From JADKCL01 sp046050405 (GTDB lineage Bacteria > Bacteroidota > Bacteroidia > J057 > JADKCL01), in assembly GCA_046050405.1 (NCBI GenBank), contig JBJOPY010000020.1, positions 1-21,165 on the forward strand: a stretch of 21,165 nucleotides of DNA, given 5' to 3'. A model generated the notes under the pieces. That model did not search any database. It was not told the origin of the DNA and saw only the letters and a list, made by a program, of their open reading frames with translations. The position numbers and the translations under genes are program-made. Each line of letters opens with the position of its first letter. Position 1 is the first letter of the stretch. This document shows positions 8,089 to 16,148 of the stretch, piece by piece.

Positions 8089-9249
8089 ATGACCGCAAAC
8101 TGTGTAGCAATTTATCTCGATTTCGAAAACTTGGCGATTTCGTCCGAACAGGTGTATCCAAATGAGGAAATGCCGCTGCAGATTGAGCCGATCGTCGATT
8201 TTGCGAGCAACAAGGGCACGGTTGCGATTAAGAAGGCCTACGCCAACTGGAATTACCCGATGTTTCGGCAATATCAACGGGTCTTGGTGGAGCAGGGATT
8301 CGAGTTGATTCACCTGCCAGAGACGACCATACAGGGCAAGAGTTGGGCTGATATCCGCATCACGATTGCCATTTTGGAGGATTTGTCCCTGTATGGCCAT
8401 CTACAGACCGTGGTTCTCGGCAGTCAGGACACCGATTTTGTCCCGATCGTTCAGGCGATCAAGACAAAGGGGCGCGACGTGATCGTGGCGGGATTCGGAC
8501 AGTTCGTCGGAAACCTTCTGAAGAAAAACTGCACAGAGTTCGTTTCCCTCAATGAGCTTTTCACGGGCGATGCAGAGACCTCGAATGAGGACGAGGTATA
8601 TGACCTTGAAGAGCTGTTCCGTCGATTGCTGTCCAATCACAATACAGAGGAACCGATTTTCATGACCAACCTGAAGCAGGATCTTTTAAAGCTAGACCCT
8701 TCATTCTCAGAGCGTCAACTCGGGTTCAATTCCTTTTCGCAGTTTGCACGCTCGCTTGTTGGGCAGTATATTGAGCGAATCGAACGCTCTAAGGAGCGGG
8801 GGGTCGATGTCGTCTATCTGAAAGAACTCGGGAAGAAACACGGCAAGAAGTCTCCCAAAGTCTTGGCCATGGAATTCTTATCGAAGGGAATGAAGTTTGT
8901 CAAGAACTCCAGGCACCGTCGCGAGATGATCCATGCGGTGATGACCTCTCCCTCCATCATGGAGGGACTCACACTGCCCGAGATCATCGAGATTGCCAAA
9001 AAAGTCACAACGCTTCAGGGAATCGTTGTGAACAAATTCATTTTCCAGCTGTACAATGCGGATGTATTCGTTCAGCGAAAAGGCAATAACGATGGGCCGC
9101 TGTTCAATCGGAAAATCGTATCATCGGGAAACTTCCCCAATACGGAGGCGGTGGAGCAAGCCTATCTCAGGAGGATGCACTTCCTAGTCGCCTCCAAGTT
9201 TCCTAGCCTTTCAGACAAGGAAATACAGGAGTTGATGAGTACGGCATGA
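8089..9249 (+). CDS. NYN-domain (LabA/DUF88-like) protein with OST-HTH/LOTUS domain
   Basis: A 386-residue cytoplasmic protein, numbered from ATG 8089. Residues 1-155 form an NYN (PIN-like) nuclease fold: YLDFEN with D11, the middle acidic residue D88 in WADIRITIAILEDL, and GSQDTDF with D114 and D116. This is a full acidic set, so metal-dependent RNase activity is plausible. Residues ~170-230 look like an OST-HTH/LOTUS domain (LEELFRRLL, then LDPSFSERQLGFNSFSQF), a module that binds RNA or protein partners. The last 130 residues are mixed charged and unassigned, and could include a second winged-helix element. Its stop codon is 3 bp from that of the convergent mltD gene, so antisense transcription may occur there. 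Cellular targets are not known. Confidence 0.85.
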   Translation: MTANCVAIYLDFENLAISSEQVYPNEEMPLQIEPIVDFASNKGTVAIKKAYANWNYPMFRQYQRVLVEQGFELIHLPETTIQGKSWADIRITIAILEDLSLYGHLQTVVLGSQDTDFVPIVQAIKTKGRDVIVAGFGQFVGNLLKKNCTEFVSLNELFTGDAETSNEDEVYDLEELFRRLLSNHNTEEPIFMTNLKQDLLKLDPSFSERQLGFNSFSQFARSLVGQYIERIERSKERGVDVVYLKELGKKHGKKSPKVLAMEFLSKGMKFVKNSRHRREMIHAVMTSPSIMEGLTLPEIIEIAKKVTTLQGIVVNKFIFQLYNADVFVQRKGNNDGPLFNRKIVSSGNFPNTEAVEQAYLRRMHFLVASKFPSLSDKEIQELMSTA

Positions 9250-9252
9250 ACC

Positions 9253-10884
9253 CTACTGAATGCGGAGCTTCTGGCCGATCATGATGCTGTTGCTATTCAG
9301 GGCGTTCAGCGATTTGAGTTTCTCAACAGTGAGTCCGTCATAAGTGCTGGCGATTTGCCAGAGAGTGTCGCCCTGCTTTACCACATGATAACGTGTGCCG
9401 ACATCTGCCATGGATTTTTTGGCGGTGATGGATTCCTCCTTATTGGCTGGAGATCCAGTTTCTTCGGTTGACGAGGCCTGTTCACCCGTATCAGATCCAG
9501 AATTCGCAACAGCCGCCGAGGGTACGGTTTCTTTCACGGAAGCTGTCGGCGCACTTGAGCTCTTGACATAGATCTTGAGGCTCTGGCCTGCACGAATCGC
9601 ATAGTTGCGCAGTCCGTTCCACTTGGCAAGGTCCCTGGTGGAAACATGGTACTTGGCAGCGATGGAACTTACTGCCTCTCCCCGCCGAACCTTGTGATAG
9701 ACGACCCTTTTGCCTTCTGTAACCACATTTTTTGAGGCATAGGTTGTATTTCCAGGGTTCTCGTTTTCATAGGGCTTGTTCGTAAGGGGACTGATTCTCT
9801 GATCTGAATACACTACCTTGACCGAATCTATCACCATCCTCGAAGCCATCGCCATGATGGAATCACGAAAGGTGGCAAATAGCTGTCCAGTCTTCATGGG
9901 TACGCGAAGGACATAAGGATCTGCCGTGTAAGGAACGATATCGGATTTCAGCTCGGGATTCAGGTCTTTCAGGATCCAAAAATCTGTATTGGTCATTTCA
10001 GCCAATTGCTTGAGACTGATGAGCTGACGGGTGATGTGTACCGTATCCTGGGCGAATGTGAAATCCACCATTTTGGGGAACAGGTTGTGTTCTGTGGCGT
10101 AGTTGAACACATAAGTAGCGGCAATCAAAGCAGGCACGTAGCTGCGGGTTTCGCGTGGAAGGAACTCTTGGATTTCCCAGAACGAACGCTTTCCGCCCGA
10201 TTTCGCGATGGCTTTGTTGACATTTCCGGGGCCGCAGTTGTAGGCTGCGACCACCAAGAGCCAGTCATGATAAGTAGCGTACATGTTCTTCAAGTAACGG
10301 ACGGCTGCCTCGGTGCTTTTGAAGGGATCCCTGCGTTCATCTACATAGCTGGTGACTTGCAGGTCGTACAGCTTCCCGGTCCCCAGCATGAACTGCCACA
10401 GGCCGGTGGCACCCACTCGTGAACGAGCGTGCGGATTCAATGCGCTTTCCACGATGGGGAGGTACTTGAGCTCCATCGGTACTCCTTGCTTGTCCAGTTC
10501 CGCTTCGAAAATTGGGAAATAGACATGGGTCAGTCCCAGCATCCGCTCCACCTGCCTACGGCGATGCTGGGTATAGAGATCGATGAACACCTGTACATCA
10601 TTGTTGTAAGTCATCTCGATCGGAGAACCGATGTCTTTCAGGCGTTGCGCTATGATTTCGCTCGGATAGACCGGGACGTAATCCTCTGCATAGCCATGGA
10701 TGTTCAGGGAGTCCCGTTGGTATTTGCTGGCATCCACCAGCTCAGGTACATGACAGGGGATCAGGCTGTCGAGTTGCCATATGATCTCAGACGAAGGCGT
10801 GAATAGGTTTGGAGTGCCCGGCTGGGCACTCAGCCACATGACCGGCGTGACCGCCGACAACATTAGCAAAACCAGTTTTTTCAT
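9253..10884 (-). CDS. mltD: MltD-type lytic transglycosylase with two LysM domains
   Basis: A 543-residue exported protein that cleaves the MurNAc-GlcNAc bond of peptidoglycan with 1,6-anhydro product formation. It has a signal peptide (1-20, ending LSAQ). The SLT catalytic domain spans ~125-260, with predicted catalytic Glu146 in YLPIVESALNP, GLWQFM (161-166) and AAYNCGPGNVNKA (213-225). Two LysM peptidoglycan-binding repeats follow at ~396-439 and ~499-543, separated by a Ser/Thr/Glu-rich linker (~441-498). The MltD domain order and length are normal for Bacteroidota. Unlike E. coli MltD, the signal peptide shows no lipobox Cys, so the protein is probably soluble in the periplasm. A perfect TATTTTTG element lies 25 bases before the ATG. 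Confidence 0.94.
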   Translation of the reverse strand: MKKLVLLMLSAVTPVMWLSAQPGTPNLFTPSSEIIWQLDSLIPCHVPELVDASKYQRDSLNIHGYAEDYVPVYPSEIIAQRLKDIGSPIEMTYNNDVQVFIDLYTQHRRRQVERMLGLTHVYFPIFEAELDKQGVPMELKYLPIVESALNPHARSRVGATGLWQFMLGTGKLYDLQVTSYVDERRDPFKSTEAAVRYLKNMYATYHDWLLVVAAYNCGPGNVNKAIAKSGGKRSFWEIQEFLPRETRSYVPALIAATYVFNYATEHNLFPKMVDFTFAQDTVHITRQLISLKQLAEMTNTDFWILKDLNPELKSDIVPYTADPYVLRVPMKTGQLFATFRDSIMAMASRMVIDSVKVVYSDQRISPLTNKPYENENPGNTTYASKNVVTEGKRVVYHKVRRGEAVSSIAAKYHVSTRDLAKWNGLRNYAIRAGQSLKIYVKSSSAPTASVKETVPSAAVANSGSDTGEQASSTEETGSPANKEESITAKKSMADVGTRYHVVKQGDTLWQIASTYDGLTVEKLKSLNALNSNSIMIGQKLRIQ

Positions 10885-10909
10885 GCCATCAAATCTCTTC
10901 CAGTGCCTT

Positions 10910-10917
10910 CAAAAATA
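10910..10917 (-). promoter_or_regulatory. -7 element for mltD
   Basis: The minus strand reads TATTTTTG, an exact TAnnTTTG match, ending 25 bases before the mltD ATG (10884). This gives an expected leader of about 20 bases. Confidence 0.5.
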
Positions 10918-11022
10918 ACATCATCTGAGTGACGAGACGAAATTACCTTGCTTCGTCTGATTATGGTATGAGATTTATCCCCCAAGCTGTCGTTGGCTGT
11001 CGTCAAAGGAGGACAAATGAAA

Positions 11023-11061
11023 CGCCTTTCAGCATCCGCCGCTGCGGGACTCTGAAAGGCG
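11023..11061 (-). terminator. Hairpin terminator behind tatA
   Basis: A perfect 10-bp inverted repeat (CGCCTTTCAG at 11023-11032 and CTGAAAGGCG at 11052-11061) encloses a smaller CCGC/GCGG hairpin. On the minus strand it begins 29 bases after the tatA stop and is followed by a modestly T-rich stretch (TTTCATTTG). It would separate tatA from mltD. The weak U-tract keeps confidence moderate. Confidence 0.6.
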
Positions 11062-11090
11062 CGTAAGGTTCAACGCTGGAACGGGAACCC

Positions 11091-11309
11091 TTATTCGGGC
11101 TTGTGCGCCTTGCTTTGCTCCGAAGGTTCGGCTTCGATTTCACGTTTGATTTCTCGTGAGGCATCCTTGAATTCGCGTATGCCGCGTCCCATGCCACGAG
11201 CCAGATCCGGAATCTTCTTGGCTCCAAACAACAACAGCACCACTAGCAAGATCAGTATCAGCTCAGTTGTACCTAAACCTCCGAGAAACATTATCAGATG
11301 AGATGCCAT
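11091..11309 (-). CDS. tatA: Sec-independent protein translocase subunit TatA/E
   Basis: A 72-residue inner-membrane component of the twin-arginine pathway, which exports folded proteins. It has one N-terminal transmembrane helix (GTTELILILLVVLLLF), the conserved FGAKKIPDLARGMGRG hinge and start of the amphipathic helix, and a charged tail ending in KAHKPE. An alternative ATG at 11291 would give 66 residues starting MFLGGLGTTE, which is closer to the usual TatA N-terminus. Both starts lie downstream of the TAGCTTTG element. No tatC is present in the window. It has its own promoter and a hairpin terminator, so it appears monocistronic. Confidence 0.92.
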   Translation of the reverse strand: MASHLIMFLGGLGTTELILILLVVLLLFGAKKIPDLARGMGRGIREFKDASREIKREIEAEPSEQSKAHKPE

Positions 11310-11334
11310 ATCCTATCGTGTTATACAATTATTA

Positions 11335-11342
11335 CAAAGCTA
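11335..11342 (-). promoter_or_regulatory. -7 element for tatA
   Basis: The minus strand reads TAGCTTTG, an exact TAnnTTTG match, 25 bases before the tatA ATG at 11309 and 43 before the alternative ATG at 11291. Confidence 0.5.
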
Positions 11343-11385
11343 GGTAAAAATATGTTGGGGGGCAGGAACATTTTTCCTTCTGTCG

Positions 11386-12627
11386 TCATAGTCCCTTCTT
11401 GACCAGCCATATTTCCGGATCAAGGGAGGTTTTGTCCTGGTTCATTTGAAAGTAGAGCTTCGTCTCCCCGCTGGCTGGATCTGTGCGTGCAGTACCAATA
11501 TGCCCGAGATTGGAGACTTTGTCTTGTGCCTTCACGGCGACGGTGGCGAGATTGGCATAGACGGAGTAAAAGGTTCCGTGGCTGACGATCACCATCTTTC
11601 CCTGTCCGGGGATGCTCATCACCGATTCGACCACACCTCCGAAGATCGCTCTGACAGGTTGATTGGGGACGGTGGTCAGGTCGATCCCCTGCACATCGAT
11701 TTCAGTATTGGATCCGGGCAGGGTTTGGCGGCCGAAGTGGCGCGTAATCTTGGCATTGGGGATGGGGATCGGCCAAGGGAATTTGCCCTTGTTGCTGGAA
11801 AAGTCCTTGTTTAGCTGATTGAGGATATCGATTTCCTCTTTCCTGGCAGTTTTGATCTTGTCATTTTTCGCCTTTCGGATGCGATCCAATTCCTTTTTGA
11901 TCTCCTCCGCAAGTTTGGCTCGGGCACTTTGGTTTTGTTGCAGTTCCTTGGCCAGTGCGGTTTCATCGGCCTTCAGGCGGCTGATGACTTGCTTTTGTTC
12001 TTGTTTCAGGGCAAGCAGCTTGGCTTTCTCCATTTGTTCCGTGAGCACGACCCTTTCCTGGTCCAGCTTCTGCTGTGCCAGAAGCATCCTCTTCTGGGAA
12101 AGAAACGCCTTCGTACGCTTGAGCAACTTCATTTGTGTGGATTGCATGCGCTGTATCGCCTTGAAGTGTTGCATTCTGCGGTAGCCCTGGGCGATGGAAC
12201 TGGAACTGAGGAGATAAAAACTGGTGTTGCTGTTTTGAAAAGCCTTGTAGGTGACGACCAGGAGCCTTCCAAACTGTTCCTGGATCTTCCGCATGTCGGC
12301 TTCCAAGGACAGGATGACCGTACTGGTGTTCTCGATTTGCTTTTCTAGTTCGCTCATCTGCGATTGGAGGCCCTCCAGCAGTTCTTCGCGCAGCACCACC
12401 TGCTCGGTGATGAGCTTGAGCTCCGTCTGGCTGTTGGCTGTTTTCAGGCGTACGCTGTCGCGCGTTTGTGTGAGCTTCGAAATTTCACGGTCCAGCTTTC
12501 GCTGGAGCTTATACAGCGAATCCAGGCGAGAGGAGGTCTGACTGATGGTGTACTGTGGGAGGAACATCACCATTGCAGCCATTGCAACCCAGAGCCTAGT
12601 GCGATTTCGGGGGGATGATCGCGTCAC
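11386..12627 (-). CDS. EnvC-like murein hydrolase activator with degenerate LytM domain
   Basis: From GTG 12627 this is 413 residues. It has a signal peptide with basic n-region and hydrophobic core LWVAMAAMVMFLP, a long coiled coil (~32-278, rich in Gln, Lys, Glu and Leu), and a C-terminal M23/LytM fold (~283-408). This is the EnvC architecture. EnvC-type proteins do not cut peptidoglycan themselves but activate amidases at division sites. The metal and catalytic His positions are replaced: VQGIDL (313-318) where active enzymes have H-x-G-[ILV]-D, and LYFQM (391-395) in place of the HxH motif. The start is uncertain: ATG 12582 gives a short uncharged signal, and ATG 12675 overlaps DUF4292 by 80 bp. 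It is the last gene of the operon. Confidence 0.87.
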   Translation of the reverse strand: MTRSSPRNRTRLWVAMAAMVMFLPQYTISQTSSRLDSLYKLQRKLDREISKLTQTRDSVRLKTANSQTELKLITEQVVLREELLEGLQSQMSELEKQIENTSTVILSLEADMRKIQEQFGRLLVVTYKAFQNSNTSFYLLSSSSIAQGYRRMQHFKAIQRMQSTQMKLLKRTKAFLSQKRMLLAQQKLDQERVVLTEQMEKAKLLALKQEQKQVISRLKADETALAKELQQNQSARAKLAEEIKKELDRIRKAKNDKIKTARKEEIDILNQLNKDFSSNKGKFPWPIPIPNAKITRHFGRQTLPGSNTEIDVQGIDLTTVPNQPVRAIFGGVVESVMSIPGQGKMVIVSHGTFYSVYANLATVAVKAQDKVSNLGHIGTARTDPASGETKLYFQMNQDKTSLDPEIWLVKKGL

Positions 12628-13396
12628 AAGCAGTGGTGGTGTAGGCGGGAGGAATCCTGAACCTGAAATCGACATTTTCCTTGTCAAACTCAATGGCTGT
12701 GTGATGTAGTGAAATACGCACATTTTGAGGTTGGGTTACTTCCAATCGCAGCATGGACGCGATCACCCTGCCCTCGATTTTCTCAAACCCGGAATAGGTC
12801 AGAACCGATCCCGAGTTTGAGAGAGGATCGGCGATGCGCATCTTTTCCAACCTGAAGTGCTGACTGTTTAGCATCCAGGACATATCGAAGGATCCGCGGC
12901 TGCCTTGGAGCTCGATTGTTTTCCCTTTGCCGGGTGTCAGGGCGATGGGTTCGGAAAGGTCAGCGTCACCGAGCAGATAGTTTTGGAACTTCGCCAAGTC
13001 GAAATCCATGCCTGTCATCTTCCTCAAAAGCTGATAGTCGCAGACAGTTGCGGTTTGGCTGAGTGGAATCTTCATCCTCACGGTGTCTTTCGCAAGCGAC
13101 ATGCTCAAGGCCGGGATTCCAAACTTGTAAATGCTCAGGAGGATCAGGCTGTCCTTCGCGATGTCGATTCGATAGCCAAATCCCACTTGAGAATCTTTCT
13201 CCTGGTCCTCTACGTTTGCTTTCCCCTTCAGCGTGAGGACATGGAATCTGAGTTGGCTGCCTTGATGCAACGCGATCGCCTCTTCCCGGTCGATTCCCTT
13301 GATGGAAAAATCAGGGGAATGGGCATGCCTGGCTTTGCATCCGAAGACGAAAACCGCGAATGCGAGGATCATCCATGAGGAACTTGAGATTCTCAT
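12596..13396 (-). CDS. DUF4292 family lipoprotein, LolB-like candidate
   Basis: A 266-residue lipoprotein: signal peptide with lipobox VFGC and lipidated Cys20, then a beta-rich domain of the DUF4292 family found in Bacteroidota. The family is thought to resemble the LolA/LolB lipoprotein-carrier fold; this is from memory of the clan assignment. The length and the LKGKANVE-type start of the first strand fit. Its function is not established. By position (TPR lipoprotein before, EnvC-like after) it belongs to envelope assembly. Its ATG overlaps the TPR gene's TGA by four bases, and its own stop lies within or just before the EnvC-like start, so three proteins are translationally linked. Confidence 0.85.
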   Translation of the reverse strand: MRISSSSWMILAFAVFVFGCKARHAHSPDFSIKGIDREEAIALHQGSQLRFHVLTLKGKANVEDQEKDSQVGFGYRIDIAKDSLILLSIYKFGIPALSMSLAKDTVRMKIPLSQTATVCDYQLLRKMTGMDFDLAKFQNYLLGDADLSEPIALTPGKGKTIELQGSRGSFDMSWMLNSQHFRLEKMRIADPLSNSGSVLTYSGFEKIEGRVIASMLRLEVTQPQNVRISLHHTAIEFDKENVDFRFRIPPAYTTTACDAIIPPKSH

Positions 13397-15123
13397 TTTG
13401 CCCCTTGGATGAGCTTCTGGCTCAGATCAAACTTGGCACCCTTGTCGATGGCCTTTTGCCAGAAGTCGTGCGCCTTGGCCCTGTCCCCGAGCTTGTCCCA
13501 GGTGTCACCGTAATGCTCAAGAACCTCTGCGCCTCCACCCCTGCTCACAGCCTTGCCGATCCATTGCTCAGCCTCGTTGTATTTTCCTTGCAGGTAGAGT
13601 ATCCATCCATAGGTGTCCTGGAAGGCACCATTCTCGGGCTCATTTTCCAATGCCTGTAGCACCATTTTGGTGGCTTCATCCAGTCGCTCGTGGCGTAGGG
13701 ACAAGAAATAGGCGTAGTTGTTCATGACCAATGGGTTTCCCGGCGATTCGTTCAGTGCTGCCCGGAAGTTTTCATCGGACTTCGAATACTGCCCGTCCCG
13801 ATGGTAGGCTTCCCCCAGTCCGAGGAAAGCACGCAGCAGCAGACCCTTGTTGGCAGATTCTGCCTTTTTGATCTTTTCGAAGGCATAGATTGCTTCCTCG
13901 TTGGCGCCATTTTGAAGGCTCGCAGTCGCAAAAAAGTAGAGGAAGACGGATTTGTTCGGGAAATACTCCAGTGCTTTTTCCGAATCCTTCTGCATCTGGT
14001 CCCAATCCGAGAATTCCGAGGAGATCATCAGAAGCTCCTCCCATACCTTTTCATTGGAGGGGTCGATTTGAAGCGATTTGCGGTAACAGACCCGTGCAGA
14101 GTCTGGCTTCTCAGCGGTTTGAAACACATCGCCTCGGATTGCCATCACCATTGCCGATTTCGGGTGTTGGCTTTGGAGCAAATGGCTCAAATGATCCATC
14201 CTCGCGAGGATGGATGGATCGGTTTCGGCAGAGGCGTACATTCCGGCAAGAATCTTGACCTTGGCCTCGAGATCGACCTCAGGGTTGACAAATACCCGCT
14301 CAAGGTACTCATCCGATTTTGCCATGTTGCCTTTAGCCTTATAGTAGTCGGCCAGAGAGAGCAAGGCAAAAGCATCCTTTGGGTTGCGTGCGAGGAGATT
14401 CTCCAGTACCGTCAGCGCTTCCTCCGGTTTGTGCATCATCATCAGCAAGTCGTGCTTCGCCTGATAGTAACGGGATTCGTTCGGATTGGCGGCGATCAGG
14501 CTGTCGATTTCCACCATGGCTTTTTCGGTCTGGTTGGTGTAAACATATAATTGATGCTTGCTGAAATCGATTTCGTCGTTGGGCCCCGTGATTTTCTCAA
14601 GCTGCGCGTAGGTTTCGATCGCTTTCTGAAAGTCCTTGTTCACGATGTAGAGCTGTGCAAGGTCATAGAGGGCATTCTTGTCTCCGGGAAACCTTTCTGC
14701 AAGGGCGGCTTGTGCCTCCAGAGCTTTGCCGATGTCTCGTGCACCTTGCCATGAGTTCACCAGCTCGACGTGGTACCAGTAGTTGCCAGGGTCGAGGTCA
14801 ACGGCCATTCTGCAGTACTTGGCACCCTCGTGATAGTTCTGCAGCTCATTCTGGAGCTTTCCGATTTCGTACAATGCCGCATGATTTTTGGGGTCGATCG
14901 TGATAAGTTCGCGAAAAAGGCGGATGGCTCCCTCCTTGTCGTCCTGGAGGTACAAGGTCTTGGCCTCGATGAAGAGGTAGCCGATCCGTTCCTTGATCTT
15001 CGGATCCGCCACGGCGGCTTTCATGGTGCCTTTTTTTCCCTTTTTATCCTTTTTCTGTGCGGTAACAACTCCGCCACAGCCCAGGAGCACAAGAATCAAC
15101 AACGAGGTGAGGATTCTATTCAT
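13393..15123 (-). CDS. TPR-repeat lipoprotein
   Basis: A 576-residue protein. MNRILTSLLILVLLGC gives a signal peptide with lipobox LLGC (Cys16), followed by a lysine-rich stretch (~24-32) and then roughly ten to twelve tetratricopeptide repeats to the C-terminus. Clear repeats are AIRLFRELITIDPKN near the start and NEAEQWIGKAV near the end. TPR arrays are protein-docking surfaces, so it is probably a scaffold on the periplasmic face of a membrane. The longer open frame begins upstream at 15420, but its first 99 codons are out-of-frame sequence of the nucleotidyltransferase. ATG 15123 overlaps that gene's stop by 8 bp and begins a proper signal peptide, which fixes the start. Confidence 0.9.
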   Translation of the reverse strand: MNRILTSLLILVLLGCGGVVTAQKKDKKGKKGTMKAAVADPKIKERIGYLFIEAKTLYLQDDKEGAIRLFRELITIDPKNHAALYEIGKLQNELQNYHEGAKYCRMAVDLDPGNYWYHVELVNSWQGARDIGKALEAQAALAERFPGDKNALYDLAQLYIVNKDFQKAIETYAQLEKITGPNDEIDFSKHQLYVYTNQTEKAMVEIDSLIAANPNESRYYQAKHDLLMMMHKPEEALTVLENLLARNPKDAFALLSLADYYKAKGNMAKSDEYLERVFVNPEVDLEAKVKILAGMYASAETDPSILARMDHLSHLLQSQHPKSAMVMAIRGDVFQTAEKPDSARVCYRKSLQIDPSNEKVWEELLMISSEFSDWDQMQKDSEKALEYFPNKSVFLYFFATASLQNGANEEAIYAFEKIKKAESANKGLLLRAFLGLGEAYHRDGQYSKSDENFRAALNESPGNPLVMNNYAYFLSLRHERLDEATKMVLQALENEPENGAFQDTYGWILYLQGKYNEAEQWIGKAVSRGGGAEVLEHYGDTWDKLGDRAKAHDFWQKAIDKGAKFDLSQKLIQGAK

Positions 15124-16132
15124 GTATTCGGATTCTACTGTAATCACCGATGTCCAGACTGCTGACTGGACTTTCCACAACGGCATGATTGCCGACCATG
15201 CTGTTGACCAAGACAGCGTTGACCACCCTGGATTTCTCCCCGATGATGGAGGCGCTGACCACTGAGTTCGTGACCACCGCACCCTCCCCGATGGATACGT
15301 GGGGGCCGACGACCGAGTTTTCCAGCCTGACTCCCCTGGCAATATGGCACGGCGGGATGACTTGGCCGTTTCGGACGTACAGATCCGTGGAGACCAGCGA
15401 CTTCCCATCCCGGGCATCATATTCGAGGATCTTCTGCGTCGTTTCGATCATCGCGTCCTTGTTCCCGCAGTCCATCCAGTCTTCCACGGTGCCGGGCACG
15501 AATTTCACCCCTTTCGATTTCATGTTGGCGAGGGCATTCGTGAGTTGATATTCGCCCTTTTCCCTGAGGTCATTTTCGATCAGGAACTTGATCTCGTCCC
15601 TCAGCTGATTTGCATCGCGGAGGTAGTAGATACCGATGATGGCAAGATCCGAGATGTATTTCGTGGGCTTTTCCACGAGTTCATTGATCACACCGTTCGC
15701 ATCCAGCGTGACGACTCCGAATGCGGAAGGGTCTGCCACACGTTTCACCCAGATGGCTCCGTCCTTTGTGCGGTCGAGCTTGAATTTGGCACGGAACAGG
15801 GTGTCTGCGAAGGCGATGATAGCCTCACCTTTCAACATCGATTCAGCCATCCAGATCGCATGCGCTGTCCCCAGGGGCTCCGCTTGATGGAAGATATGCC
15901 CCACGGCCCCGAGGCCTTCCGCAATTCCCAGAAGCTGGGTCTCGACTGCTTTCCCAAAGTCGCCGATCACGAATGCGATCTCCTCCACCTTGCCTTCGTA
16001 CAAGCTTACGAGATCCTCCACCAGTCGCTGCACGATGGGTTTCCCTGCGATAGGCAGCAAGGGTTTGGGTGTGCTGAGGGTATGCGGACGGAGTCTCGTC
16101 CCGCGACCAGCCATGGGGATGATGATTTTCAT
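15116..16132 (-). CDS. Sugar-phosphate nucleotidyltransferase with left-handed beta-helix tail
   Basis: A 338-residue cytoplasmic enzyme that would join an NTP and a sugar-1-phosphate to make an NDP-sugar and pyrophosphate. The N-terminus MKIIIPMAGRGTRLRP with TPKPLLPI (21-28) is the nucleotide-binding signature of the family. AIIAFADTLF holds the metal-binding Asp. The last ~80 residues contain hexapeptide-type repeats (ENSVVGPHVSIGEGAVV), as in GlmU-like and RmlA-like long forms. The sugar and the base cannot be decided here. An in-frame upstream ATG at 16207 lies inside dut. ATG 16132 gives the conserved N-terminus, 16 bases behind the dut stop with GGAAAAAT before it. Confidence 0.92.
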   Translation of the reverse strand: MKIIIPMAGRGTRLRPHTLSTPKPLLPIAGKPIVQRLVEDLVSLYEGKVEEIAFVIGDFGKAVETQLLGIAEGLGAVGHIFHQAEPLGTAHAIWMAESMLKGEAIIAFADTLFRAKFKLDRTKDGAIWVKRVADPSAFGVVTLDANGVINELVEKPTKYISDLAIIGIYYLRDANQLRDEIKFLIENDLREKGEYQLTNALANMKSKGVKFVPGTVEDWMDCGNKDAMIETTQKILEYDARDGKSLVSTDLYVRNGQVIPPCHIARGVRLENSVVGPHVSIGEGAVVTNSVVSASIIGEKSRVVNAVLVNSMVGNHAVVESPVSSLDIGDYSRIRIHE

Positions 16133-16148
16133 ATTTTTCCTAGATTCC

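Noticed and set aside
11364..11378. AGGAA/TTCCT inverted repeat behind the EnvC-like gene
   Set aside because: A five-base AT-rich stem is too weak to be called a terminator.
15124..15420. N-terminal extension of the TPR gene to the upstream ATG
   Set aside because: Those 99 codons are the nucleotidyltransferase gene in another frame. The lipoprotein signal peptide begins exactly at 15123.
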